64,000 nucleotides of DNA from Stromatinia cepivora (lineage: Eukaryota; Ascomycota; Leotiomycetes; Helotiales; Sclerotiniaceae), in NCBI GenBank assembly GCA_014898415.1, contig RCTD01000026.1:434001-498000 (forward strand), given 5' to 3'. Both the position numbers and the translations under genes were made by a program. Of the stretch, positions 25,319 through 36,219 are shown piece by piece. Each line of letters begins with the position of its first letter. Within the stretch, counting starts at the first letter, position 1. The notes beneath the pieces were generated by a model, which was not told where the DNA came from, did no database searches, and was given only the letters and a program-made list of their open reading frames with translations.

Positions 25319-25896
25319 TTTTCGAAAGGATTAGTCTGTCAAGTCCTTGAAGTTTGCCGTTAACGACTGGGGAAGCATCTCTATGCGACATGAAATGATA
25401 CCTTATTCTTCTCTCTAATTTAATATCCTTTCGTCTTTCTCAATGTATGGGTATCCAGCAGCTTTACGTTGAATGTTCCGAGGGGTTCGATATCATGGAT
25501 GATCCGAACCACACTACGCATTTTTGTTTCCGAGGCTTGAATATCATTCGTACCACGACTGTTACTCTTCATTTCTTTTCGTGGTTTTCGGCTGCCAAGT
25601 CGTTGCTTTACCATTACTATTTATACGTTACTGTTACTATCATGTAGCGAACCTTGTTTTAATAAGCGTTGGTGACTTCTGATCCACAGCCTTGTCTGAT
25701 CGATCACCCACATTTCAGTATGGAATGATGTCAGGCTAGTTATTAAGCACCGCTGGATGCGTTGATGTCGCGCTACCTTCAGGGACAAGTACCAACATGA
25801 AGATCAAATACTACTATATTTACAAAAATAATCTATCTACACCCTACACCCAATCACAAGTCTCAAGTGACAGTTTGTTCCCCCCCGTAATTTTAT
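25319..25896. terminator. convergent 3' region between MFS and acyl-CoA synthetase genes
   Basis: Both genes end here tail to tail. The sequence should contain both polyadenylation regions; AT-rich patches near 25800-25850 are candidates. No gene was seen. Confidence 0.4.
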
Positions 25897-27858
25897 CTAC
25901 AACTTAGGCTTAGGCATCATGCTCCTCTCTTTCACAATCCTAGCTCCTTCATTTCTCAACTCAAACTTCTTAATCTTTCCACTCCCCGTCTTTGGAGTAT
26001 CCATCTTCAATCCTTCCTCTCCAAACCAAAATACATGGTGGGGTGCCTTATGCCATCCTAACTCTTTTCTTGTCCAATCTCTTATTTCTGCATCTGATAG
26101 CTTCTTTTTGACTGCCGCCGAATCTCCTAGCATATCTAGGAAAGCGCCGACAACTTCTCCATATTTGCGATCGGGAATACCTGCTACTATAGCTCGGGAG
26201 ATCGCTGGGTGGGCGTCGAGACGAGTTTCGATTTCGAGGGGATATATATTTTCACCACCTGGGGAATAGTTAGTTTTCTGCTAACATGCTATCATAGATG
26301 ATAGCTTACCTCGAATAATGATATCCTTGAAACGTCCAGTGATAGAACAATATCCTCTTTCGTCGAAAGAAGCTTCATCGCCAGTTTTCAACCACAAAAT
26401 TCCATCTTCATCTCTGACCATTACTTCTGCTGTCTTCTCTTCATTGTTCCAATATCCTTTCTGCAGAGAATATCCAGATATGCAAAGCTCTCCTCTTGCA
26501 CCTTGTGGGACGATATTTCCATCTCGATCGATGATTTTCGCACGAAGATGTGGAAGGATCTGTCCAACAGTCGTTAGACGTGTATCGATGGTATCGTAAG
26601 TATAGGCGTTGAAGCAAGTTGGTGAAGTTTCCGTTAAACCTATCAAAATTTGTCAATTCACGCTCGTCTACCATTGATGATCCTAGCTTACCATAACTAG
26701 ATGTATATTCCCGCATATTCAACTCCGTCAATAATCTCTTCATCAAAGGTCTCGGTACTGGTGCACCAGCTATTATTCCCGTCCTCAAATTATCGCAATT
26801 AAAGCCCTCTGGTCGTGGTAGGCTCAGAATTTCCTCAAACATGGTTGGGACACCATGAAGTGCAGTACACTTCTCATCCGATACTGCCCGCAGTACCGCA
26901 GAAGCATCGAAGGTTTCTGCTGGAAGAATGATTTTCGCGCCATGCGTTATGATTGCTAAGACACCCAGTACCAAACCAAAACAGTGGAAGAGTGGTGGTG
27001 GACAACATAAGATATCTCGGGATGTGAACGCCAGACGGTCGCCGATTGAGTTGGCATTATTGACTAAATTGCTGTGAAAGGCTGTTAGAAAGAGCTCTTT
27101 CTTTTTTTAGATCGACCACACGAGGTAGTACTTGCAAGTGTGTAAGCATTGCTGCCTTGGGACTTCCTGTCGATCCACTTGTGAACTGTAGGTTCACGAT
27201 ATCGTCCGGCTTGACCATCTTCTTCACTCTCTCAAATTCCTCCATTGAACTTGTTCGACCTTGACGTTTCAGTCCTTCGTAGTTCATGTAACCATCTCGA
27301 GATCCCCTCAATATCACCACTCTGTCCAAAGCTTCAGAATTTCCATTTTCTTTTGGTAATGGTCCTAATTCTGAAATAAGTCTTTCAGTACTCTGCTTTC
27401 CAATTTTTGGTACAGTGAACAAGATTCGACAACCTAGTATTCATCAGCCAATCCTTCGAAACCTTAGAGACCACCTTACCGGCATGTTTCAGCCCGTTAT
27501 TTGCCTCTTGCGTTGTGTAAGTATTATTCAACACCACCAGTATACATCCAATATAAGCCGCAGCGAAGAAAACCGAAATGTACTCCGCGCAGTTACCCGC
27601 CAATATCCCAATTCTATCACCTGATTTAATACCCAATGACAAGAGTCCACGAGCCACAGCAATACTCTCATTCTGCAACGTTCCATACGACCATCTCGTT
27701 CCCAACGATGAACATACTAAACATTCATATCCAGCACGAAGTCTCGTTTGCTGATCCAGAAGATCCCCAAGAGTAAGTTCCAATAACGGAGGACTTGAAG
27801 CGCCCTGAACAATAGACAAACGAGGGGTTTCAGTCTCGACTTCGTACAGAGATTGCAT
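25897..27858 (-). CDS. AMP-dependent acyl-CoA synthetase (acyl-activating enzyme)
   Basis: A 584-residue ANL-superfamily enzyme that adenylates a carboxylate with ATP and loads it on CoA. Exons: 27858-27480, 27433-27122, 27063-26692, 26639-26310 and 26258-25897 (introns 46-58 bp). The exon 2 donor (27121) was chosen because it alone keeps the frame. Motifs in order: LQFTSGSTGSPKAAMLTH (phosphate-binding loop), CCPPPLFHCFGLVLG, GVPTMFEEIL, TSSYGLTETSP (acyl/adenine site), KTGDEASFDERGYCSITGR, FKDIIIRGGENIYP (hinge), and PKTGSGKIKKFEL with the catalytic Lys. All key residues are intact. The C-terminus is KPKL: Pro-Lys-Leu is a weak variant of the peroxisomal PTS1 signal. The substrate, perhaps a medium-chain or aromatic acid, is unknown. 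It may work with the adjacent MFS transporter and the P450. Confidence 0.93.
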
Positions 27859-29055
27859 TGTGAAAGAAAGAAAAGGCTAGAAATCTACAGACGGAAATGT
27901 AAGTACATACGAAAACAGAAAGAATAGATCGAAAAGATCAGATAAGATAATAATCAAACAGAGGTGCATGCAGGGCCCAGACGGCCGCCCATCCCAGGTG
28001 AGACCCATGGTAGGAAAATGCGGTACGCGTCGTGCATTGGCATGACTAAATTTTTCATCGGAATTTGCATTTGGATTTGGAAGATCGGGAGAAGCGGGAC
28101 TGTTGATCGTTGTACGATGTACAGTCTTCCTGGTGCACGCAAAAATTCCCACATGTTAAACGGGCTGTTAAACATATGCGCATCCTGTGACGTAACGAGA
28201 CAGAGATCAATTGCATCCTATCCCTAGCTAGGATAAAGCAGGTTTAGCAGCGTACGTATGGAGATGGCTTGGTGTGAAGCTGGGTAAACTGACAGGTCAA
28301 CACCATCTTAATTCGAGCAGCTTCTTGATGTGAGAGTAATGTAATGATAGCCCGTATGTGAGTACGAAGAGTCTCTACCCCAAGGCAAATCTTCTAACAT
28401 GGGAAGCAAGTATCTCATGCCATTCAGTAAAAAGAAACACAGAGACCTCCAACAACCCATCATATCCACGAAAAAGCTCTTTCCTCCACCGCACTCGGCT
28501 CCATTAAAAATAATGCTGCATACGGTTATCACTCATGCCTTAATAAAAACTAACCGGTGAAGCTAAACCATATATATCTCAAAATTCCACCAAAAAATAT
28601 TCCGAAAAAAATTTAAAAATTTAAAAATTTCGCAATATTTTTCTTTATTCACCCAATTCATCTTTTGTCATAAAAGAAACTCCCCACCAGCTCTCCATCT
28701 TATTTCATCCGTCATCTAAACCCAGAGTAGCAAGCAATTCCACCCATCCGCGTCCAGAAAAAAGGATTTAAAGCCAAAGCGGGGTGTGAAAATTTTCATC
28801 TGATTAGATTGAATGATTGATTGATAAGATTAGTCGTTACGAAAGTTATCCACTTTGTTGCATTAGTCCTGTGTTGGCTGGAATATACCCGGTAAAGAAT
28901 AATCAGATTGAAAAATCCCGAGTCCGGAGTGGTGGAGGTTCGTTTTTGATGGGAGTGAGGTGAATAAAAAGGTAGGGTTGCCCTGCCCCTGATATTAGCC
29001 GGACCAAGATTTATGGCTGGAATTTTGTGACTGGGATTTTGGATATTGGATGGTG

Positions 29056-29092
29056 TGCAAGGTGCAAGATGCAAGATGCAAGATGCGAGATG
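29056..29092. repeat. 7-bp minisatellite (GCAAGAT)
   Basis: About five degenerate copies in a row: GCAAGGT, GCAAGAT three times, then GCGAGAT. Confidence 0.8.
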
Positions 29093-30083
29093 ATGTGAGC
29101 ACTTTGTTTTCAGATGAGGGTTGTACGGAGTAGAGGGTAGCGTGTGTGGGTTTTAGCCTGAGATGAGTTTGGAAGCTCGCCAATTATCGGGATAATCGAA
29201 TGTTGTGAAGAATGTTCGGCTTCAGGCGCCAGGTTGGATGTGCCATGTGGATGTCACGAGGAATGGGATAGAGGTGATTTGCCTTCTTTCTCGGTCGGAA
29301 CCAGTTATCAAATACGGTCGATGAATAAGTCGCATGCTTTGTGTTATTGTGTCATTTTTCTGTTTTAATGTGTAGTCTTGATGTGTGGTTTTAATACATG
29401 GTTTTGAGACTTTATTTCGTCACTACTATGCCAAATTATGGAAAGTTCCAAGGTTTCCTCAGATGCTAAGCTGTTTTTTGTATGCGAATTCGTAATATTT
29501 GGGGGAGAACAAGCCCGCCAGCCTTTCAAGATATCCCCCACAGATTGTCCGGCTCTGCATATGAAAGGGGTGGTGTGAGAGGAGGAAAGCACTAGGATGG
29601 AAAGTACAATACCGGTCACAATTGAGAGGCCTTAGAGCTGGCACTGCAGCTGTGGGAATGAGATGTGATTTAAAGAATGCTTTGTATGCCATAGATGTGA
29701 AAATTTGGAGCTTTTCTTATGCTCATAAATGAATCGTTAGTTATGGCTCATGGTTAGAATGTCCTTTGGCACCAAATGTTTTTATGCACTCTTCCCTTTG
29801 AGCAAGGTTCCTATCACTCAAAATCAATTCCTTTCTTTCTTTTTGCTCGATTATTTTGTAATGCAGTTTGTATTGTTTTCACTTCTGTTTTTTTTTTTGC
29901 AAATCCAGTGCTGTGCTATGCCGGCATCTCCCAAAGAATGCCCATAAAGTTTGCTGGATACAACATCCAAACATCCAAGGGGTGAAGGAAAGTTCATTGA
30001 GTTGCGAAATCATCCTGCACCAGCATCTTGACAATAAAGATCAATCCTCTTTTACTTAAACTCCCCCATCATCGACCTAGTAC

Positions 30084-30107
30084 TCATATCATATCATATC
30101 ATATCAT
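30084..30107. repeat. (TATCA)n microsatellite
   Basis: Four consecutive ATATC units lie about 60 bp upstream of the small Met-Cys frame at 30168, within its likely 5' leader. Confidence 0.75.
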
Positions 30108-30167
30108 TGCCATTACCTTCTCAAAAACCGGACTACACCACCACCACTGCCCTCACAATAGTCGATC

Positions 30168-30371
30168 ATGTGTATTCATATTGATTCAACCTGCGTATTC
30201 TGCCCGCACATAATATCGAGGAAGACCATCCCTATCTATCTGACCTATATCAATAGCGAAAATAGTCATCGGGGATATTCGATCATACGCATGTCAAATA
30301 CGATTTGTAAGGATTGTGAAAATTGCGGTGAGAGGCATGCAAGGCTCCGAGTGCATATGGGTTGGAGTTAA
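30168..30371 (+). CDS. small Cys/His-rich protein, Met-Cys family member 1 (tentative)
   Basis: A 67-residue frame starting MCIHIDSTCVFCPHIISRK, preceded by a C/T- and A-rich leader like those of expressed fungal genes. Cysteines occur at 2, 9 and 12, then a CKDCENCGERHARLR cluster near the C-terminus. The paired Cys/His sets could bind zinc. It shares the Met-Cys start and an early C..H pair with the frames at 31279 and 32180. The downstream sequence continues open in another frame (30316-30546), so a missed intron or a frameshift may shorten it. No named family is recognised. Confidence 0.4.
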   Translation: MCIHIDSTCVFCPHIISRKTIPIYLTYINSENSHRGYSIIRMSNTICKDCENCGERHARLRVHMGWS

Positions 30372-31278
30372 GGTATTCAGAGAGATGTCGTCTGGGGTGG
30401 GATTGGATTCTCTAAAGCAGGTGATAATGATGGGGATGCGCAAGGCTGGACATGCTGAATTTGGTCGATGTATATTGATTCCTCAACGAAAGTCGGTAGC
30501 TTTGTGGTTATATCTGGAGTCCCTTGTGTCTATTAAAATGCAGTAAAGCTACATCCCGAAGCTCATTCAAATACCAAAATCCTCCATCCATGTTCCCATA
30601 CACGCGAAAATCTCATCTTGCTTCCTGTTGCATGTAATATGAACGGTACTTTGCAAATCTCAAGGATGAGTCAGATGTCATATTTGCACTCTGCTCGACA
30701 CCGAGTCTTTATTCTCCATAAACTTCGAGTATATTTTAGGTGTTGGCCATGGTAATACAAGGGATAAAAATGGCATTTTGGAATATTTCAAATACAAATA
30801 AATGTCAATAACCACAACCTCTTACCGTGAAATTCTGCGGGGCTCTTGCCAGGGGAAAATATAGAGAAGATAGGTTGTTGTAACTTTTTCTTTGATTCAA
30901 TGGACCATCTTGTATAAGTAATCACAATATCTTGGTTTCCATCCTCGTGGGAATATGACACTGTCAAACTCCCCTATTCACAGATTTGTTCTCGGCGAAG
31001 ATGATAGGATCTAGAATTTACAGACTAGTGCCTAATACAAATTGTGAATCTTGACTAGGTATTCAAAGTTATGTATATCTGAATATATTCACCAGGTTAC
31101 TGTGAATAAAATATAACTCTAAATCCGAACTGATATCAACCATGTCACCCTATAACGATCTACTTCCAAGTTCAACTTTTCCTGCACCCTCTCAAAAAGC
31201 ATTCATCTAACCAAAATTTTCCAAACTCTCAAAATTTCGAACTTCAAATATCTTAAGAAACTCTCAACACGTAGCAAC

Positions 31279-31548
31279 ATGTGCATAGAGCAGTGGACAA
31301 CTTTTCCATGTGGTCATACAGCCATCCGCATTCAGGGATGTCTTCACCAGCAACAGACAGATTGCCATCCTCCTCTTTGTCCCTTTTACCAAGTTACTTT
31401 TCTCAGTGCTCGCAAGGTTTTTAAGAGTGTCCCGGATCAACGGAATCAAGAATTCAAGCGATGGACCTCCCAGTTAATGGGAGGTGATGAAGCTAATGGT
31501 GAGGCTGCGATACAGTCCATAAAGATGACCAGGGAGGAGGATAGATAG
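31279..31548 (+). CDS. small Cys-rich protein, Met-Cys family member 2
   Basis: An 89-residue frame starting MCIEQWTTFPCGHTAIRIQ, with Cys at 2, 11, 21, 29 and 34 and a charged C-terminal half (RKVFKSVPDQRNQEFKRW...). The spacing M-C-x8-C-G-H-x3-R is nearly identical to the frame at 32180. No signal peptide is present, so it is likely cytosolic or nuclear. The CGH/CxxC arrangement suggests metal binding but matches no family I can name. Single exon; no obvious donor site before the stop. Confidence 0.5.
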   Translation: MCIEQWTTFPCGHTAIRIQGCLHQQQTDCHPPLCPFYQVTFLSARKVFKSVPDQRNQEFKRWTSQLMGGDEANGEAAIQSIKMTREEDR

Positions 31549-32179
31549 ATGAAGATAGATAATAGAGGTCTCTGAGATGAATCGACTATGTAGCAATCCT
31601 CTGATGTCTTGTGCTCTAGGGATTATGGAACTTTTTTGGTTGCAAGACTTTGAGATATATGGAACCAAAAACGTTACATTTTAATACATGTCGCTGTGGA
31701 ATTAAGTCCAATACTTCTGTAGCGTCCTTTCCTTTTCTAATTCTAGTTTGATATAAGAGACTCCGTATCAGAATTAGAGGCCTCAGCCATTAATGATTCA
31801 CTGAAATCCTCATCCAGTGACACGCAAAGGTGATAAACAGCGTCGGTATACCGTACAAAATGTAAGTCTTTGTTACAAAGATTAAGATTGGCGACATTCA
31901 CTTCAGTAACCGTAATCTCCCATGCCGAATGACCTACTCATGCCCTTCTCAGGTGCCTCTATATTAAGATCAAAATCTTAGCCTGGGCTTTCAACCTTCC
32001 ATCTTCAACGACAACCACATCTGAGATCTCCATAACCTGAGCAACTTGAGTCAACCCTCAGCATATTCAACTAACAAGACAACACTCGATAACCAAGACT
32101 TCTCCACGAGTTCGCCAGATTCAACAACTCAAACTCACCTCATAACTAAACCCAAGCCTTAACCTCTAAATCCCTCACA

Positions 32180-32356
32180 ATGTGTGCAAGCATGTTAACA
32201 TATTTCGGCTGCGGACACGCCGGGATGCGCACCATCGATAAATGCGGAAACTACGCTCAACTCCGTCTCAGCTCGGTTGCAAGCTGCCCAAATTACAAGG
32301 CTTATCAGCAAACTCAGCCTGGAAAGTGTTTGGATCCTAAATTCAATTGTTCTTAA
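32180..32356 (+). CDS. small Cys-rich protein, Met-Cys family member 3
   Basis: A 58-residue frame, too short for most gene finders, starting MCASMLTYFGCGHAGMRTID. Cys lie at 2, 11, 22, 36, 50 and 57, and the protein ends CLDPKFNCS. The Met-Cys start followed eight residues later by CGH and then by Arg at the same position repeats the pattern of the frame at 31279. The 200-bp leader is C/A-rich and lacks G, typical of well-expressed fungal genes, and the start context CTCACAATG is favourable. Function unknown. Confidence 0.5.
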   Translation: MCASMLTYFGCGHAGMRTIDKCGNYAQLRLSSVASCPNYKAYQQTQPGKCLDPKFNCS

Positions 32357-32968
32357 GAGGGACCAGGCGGGGTATCGTGAGGAAAGGTTGTGGAGGATGA
32401 TGGGAAGTTGGATGGAAAGGGACTGGGAGCACAGAATGATAGCATGAGAAATTAGCGGAAGGAAACAAGGTGATGGCATTGATATATCAAGTAACGGTCT
32501 GGAACCCATGAGTTTGATGGAGGAACTGAGGGAAGGGTTGAAACGGAACTTTCACTTGAGATCATAGAGCTGGAACTCTGCGAGCCTGGGAGATAGGGAA
32601 TAGATCAAGACAATCATACAGCCAATATTTTAATATTACAACCAGAAAGCACTAGCCGTGAAGCAAAAGTAGATGTAATTCCAGTGACTCCACAATCTCC
32701 ATGTCCCTAAAGGCATACACCACCCCACATCAAATCCATGGAAAAGAATCTTTTGTTCCTTGCCTTCTCTCTTTGACTGTCATCATGGCCTTCGGTTCGT
32801 CTAATAGACCAGACTACAACTACTTTCCACCCACCCACTTAGGCAGAAGTGCTAGAGCAAAATACCGAAAGAGAACAGATTTCTTTCTAGAAAAGTGTGT
32901 CCTCATTTTGAATGCCTCGATAAGGTATATAAAAAAGCTTTGCTGCCAGAAATGTATACAAAATAACC

Positions 32969-32977
32969 AAAAAAAAA
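32969..32977 (-). terminator. RNA polymerase III terminator of tRNA-Thr
   Basis: On the minus strand, nine T residues in a row occur about 10 nt after the tRNA 3' end, as expected for Pol III termination. Confidence 0.8.
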
Positions 32978-32987
32978 CAAAGAGACA

Positions 32988-33078
32988 TGCCTACTACTGG
33001 AATCGAACCAATGATCTTAGCATCTCTGTGATATATTTCATATACAAGTGCTACGCGTTACCACTGCGCCAAGCAGGC
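32988..33078 (-). tRNA. tRNA-Thr (anticodon UGU) with 19-nt intron
   Basis: A full cloverleaf folds on the minus strand. The acceptor GCCTGCT pairs with AGTAGGC (one G-U) and has discriminator A. The D arm is GCGC-AGTGGTA-ACGC. The anticodon stem TAGCA pairs perfectly with TGCTA, with loop C-T-TGT-A-A once the intron is removed. The T arm is ATTGG-TTCGATT-CCAGT. The intron (TATGAAATATATCACAGAG) sits one base 3' of the anticodon, the canonical eukaryotic position. No CCA is encoded. The mature length is 72 nt. TTCGATTCC is a good B box. The overlapping plus-strand open frame 32701-33093 is a shadow. Confidence 0.9.
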
Positions 33079-34216
33079 CAAGTTTCCTACTAGACTCCCA
33101 CAAGTGGGTTGATATATAAAAGTAAAAAAAGCTATTAGACATGATGCTTTATCCAACCCCCTCGGTAAAACCAACGGCGCCAGAAAATCGTGATAGGGAA
33201 AAGTAGTTGCTTTGACTGCACAATAAGTAGCTTGTTCAAGTCCCTGTATCGCAATGCAGGAAGCTTGTGCGATGGCTGGAGAGTGTGGAGAAGCTGTCCT
33301 TTGAAGTATCTGGGTCGCCTTACCGCCTACCATAAGCTCTCTCTGTGGATTTATGAGTAGTCCTGCAGAAACTAGATCACTGCTTCATGAAATCAAAGTT
33401 CGGTATTGTACAGAAACCCCGCGATATTGAGAATGCACACTTGTTCAAGCAACGCGAGTCTAGACGAAGACATTCTTTCTCCAGTAAGATTTTTGAAATT
33501 GAATTCGCAACAAAGAGGCATGTGATAAGACCCCCCAAAAGCAAAAAGTACATAAATATCCATTTCTTTTTCTCCAGATTTATTTGTTTGCGGGTTCACC
33601 GAGGAATAAAGGAAGAAAACTCCCAAATCTTCAAATTAAACACTGTATATACACTTATTATTTCACAAACTAGTTCTTAACTTCAATCAAATCCATCCAT
33701 CTAACTCCATCCCACTTGCGGACAGAGGAAAAACGGAGCCAATCCACCTAAGCTCCTGACAGCGGTATCGGGGAGGTGGGGGTTGATAGGGAGACACCTA
33801 GCTAAGACCTACACAGCCAAGACCTAAGTGCAGGACATGCCCCTTATGGGTAAACCATAAGATTCTTGCAGGTTACTTGGGTTGCATGCATGGCTGGAAA
33901 TGTGAATCGTTGCATGCATTGTGCATCTTTTTCCAATTTTTTCCGAAAAAGAATGTCGGCAGAATCTTTTCTTCTTCGAACACGGGATTTTCCTGAAGCT
34001 CGTGGCTGTATGGAGCAAAATAGTTAAACAATACGACGCAGAAGTTAGGATATGGAGTTAAAAATAAATGGTTCGGTAGTATATACAATAGGATTTCCAA
34101 AAATCTAAACTTCAACGGGTATTAACACATGGCAGCAGAAATTGCGCCGCAAAATTTTTAGTTCCCCAAACGCCATCTCTCATCTAATACCACAATCACC
34201 GAGCCAGCTCTGATAT
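33079..34216. other. intergenic, no gene seen
   Basis: Short open frames on both strands carry no motifs. The patch near 33720-33840 is G/C-rich but unassigned. Confidence 0.45.
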
Positions 34217-34980
34217 TTACAACAATGCTCTGACCATTCTGCTTGCTTGATCCTTTTCGTATAGCGAAAGGAGCTTTTTGTTTTGTGTTGTGAGTGCCGC
34301 TAGATTCTGTTGGAAACATGTTAGTCACTATCCACGGAGTATCTGAAGAAAGAAAGAGGAAAACTTACGGAGGATGAAGCTGCCACGCACAAGTTTTGCA
34401 ACGCATCTGTAGCCTGCAACATGTCCAATTCCTCACTTTCATCTGCAAAAGCCATACATTCCTCATTCCCATCTAGAATTCTATCCGCCTTGAACATCTC
34501 CCCAGAAACGATGACATCCACGGCTCTTCCATTGCCCCTCTCCTTAACTTCATCTATACTACCCTCGGAGAAGTCAACCCATTCATCTTCCCGAACAACC
34601 TTAACACACCATCTAACATATTCTGCCCATTCTTCCATACTTGGGTTTAACTCTCCTTTGGACATCCATTCACCCAATATTCCTCCCTCACTTAAGTAAT
34701 TGAGGAACGTATATCGACAAGTTGGATCTAAACTTGTGGCGAAATCTTGCATGAAAACAGCCTCATTGCTCAAGCCCTCAAGTCGCAATTCAGGAGTTTG
34801 ACTTAGGAATAAGATTGACAATGGACTCCGTTTCACAGTCGCGGTAATAGCAAGACTGAGTTGAGCAATGGAGAATTCTGTCGAGATGATGTCGTATGCG
34901 CGAGTGCGATTGGTGAGATGAGGATGGGGTCGAGGAAGGGTTGGTTGGGGGCGATCGTAGCTGGGAATTTGGAGAGACAT
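34217..34980 (-). CDS. truncated, divergent SidA-like N-monooxygenase homologue
   Basis: Two exons, 34980-34369 and 34306-34217, joined by a 62-bp intron, give 233 residues. Residues about 28-125 follow the N-terminal part of ornithine/lysine N-hydroxylases: AYDIISTEFSIAQLSLAI sits where YDxxxxGFGPAxLxLAI is expected, then LFLSQTPELR, FMQDFATSLDPTCRYTFLNYL (usual MQxSFLKDLATLRDPxSxxTFLNYL) and EEWAEYVRWC. The FAD-binding GxGxxx glycines are gone, the WHxGML segment is missing, and the NADPH-binding and C-terminal halves are absent; normal members have about 450-550 residues. The tail NLAALTTQNKKLLSLYEKDQ is polar. It is unlikely to be an active monooxygenase: either a decaying gene or a repurposed short protein. 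Confidence 0.6.
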
Positions 34981-35767
34981 TTTGGTTGTTTTTGTTTTCC
35001 TCTTCTTTTTTGTGCTGGTGGTGACTACGTAATTAAGGATGTCTAAGAAGTTTGAAAGAACTTTGAGGACAATGAGGATTGCAATGGAGTGCTAGAGGTA
35101 GAGAAATGTGTGATGCTAGATGTTGCGATCGATGAACAAGCTAGTATAACAGGATAGTAGGTCAAGGGAAACTCCAAAATCAGCTGCCAACCCGGAATCG
35201 TGAAAGCAGTCAAGATAGAAATTAGTTTTAGGTAATTCGAAAATAAAGTTTGGTAAAGCAGGGGATGAATTCTACCGCTGGGAATCGAAGAGCTGATGCC
35301 GAATCTAGAGATCGAAACCTAAGTTATGCCATTTCATGTGACAACATCGTAACAGCACGCTACCCGTAGGAGTTCAATAGCAAAACTACCAAATTAGGGC
35401 TTGGGTGCTAAAATTGGCATTTCGTCAAATGATTTTCAATCTGATAACCTAATTCACTCCACAATCTTTCCACTGTCAAGACTGCAGCTACAAAATCCCC
35501 ATCTGATAAGAATCCTTGGCTCTAAATCTTTTCCACTATTTGTCATTTTGATCCGACTGTTTGCCACCAAAGTGATGCGGTAAGTATTCTATGCACTTTA
35601 CCAGGGATCTCCCCTGAGCCAAGTCAGACCAACTTCTATTGATGGAAAAAGTACGAACCGAGGCTGGATTCGTGTGAATATTTTAGTGGTTCTCATCTGA
35701 TAAGATTCATCATTTGCTTGCGTTTGACCATGACCCTGCCCGTTAGGAAAAATGCATGTTCCCCGTA
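34981..35767. other. intergenic, no gene seen
   Basis: Upstream region of the SidA-like gene up to the inverted-repeat element. No motif-bearing frame. Confidence 0.4.
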
Positions 35768-36207
35768 TACGGAGGTTGATGGGGTAAGTATTGTAAGACA
35801 CACCAAAAAATGACCGTGCTTGGTTCCACAGACAGGGGCTTTGACCAATAATATCATTACGCTGATTGAAAATTTGTATGGTGAAATCTAAGTGATTAAA
35901 GTATTGTAAATTCTCAATTATTTATTCAAAATCATTCAAAATCATTCAAAATCATTAATTTTTTATTCAAAAATCTATTCTAAAATTATTAAAAAAGGTT
36001 ATACAAACTTTAAAAACTTCAAAATCATCAAATTGTTGAGATTTTATTGAAATCTTCGAAATACAATCAAGATTTTCAAAATTCGAAATTTGAAAGGAGA
36101 ACAGCTCAATATCTATTCAAGTTGTTTAAAGCAGCATCAAAAGACAGGAAAAACAGCGATATGTGGGTAAAAAATGTCTTACAATACTTACCCCATCAAC
36201 CTCCGTA
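35768..36207. mobile_element. 440-bp terminal-inverted-repeat element (MITE-like)
   Basis: CGGAGGTTGATGGGGTAAGT and following TATTGTAAGACA at 35770-35801 recurs inverted at 36174-36205, an almost perfect repeat of about 32 bp. TA flanks both sides, consistent with a TA target duplication as in Tc1/mariner- or pogo-derived MITEs. The interior is AT-rich and non-coding and includes a 10-bp tandem repeat (TCATTCAAAA) near 35925-35957. Confidence 0.85.
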
Positions 36208-36219
36208 TGCATCTGGCTC

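Larger units (their letters stand above)
27859..30167. other. 2.3-kb intergenic region
   Basis: Upstream of the acyl-CoA synthetase start. It contains a small minisatellite (29056-29092), an A-rich patch near 28605-28640 and many short open frames without motifs. No gene can be supported. Confidence 0.5.

Noticed and set aside
29750..30059. Phe-rich plus-strand open frames resembling membrane segments
   Set aside because: Overlapping frames over a T-rich stretch, with no consistent start, splice structure or homology pattern.
32701..33093. 130-codon plus-strand open frame
   Set aside because: Its last third is the reverse complement of the tRNA-Thr gene and the rest has no motif.
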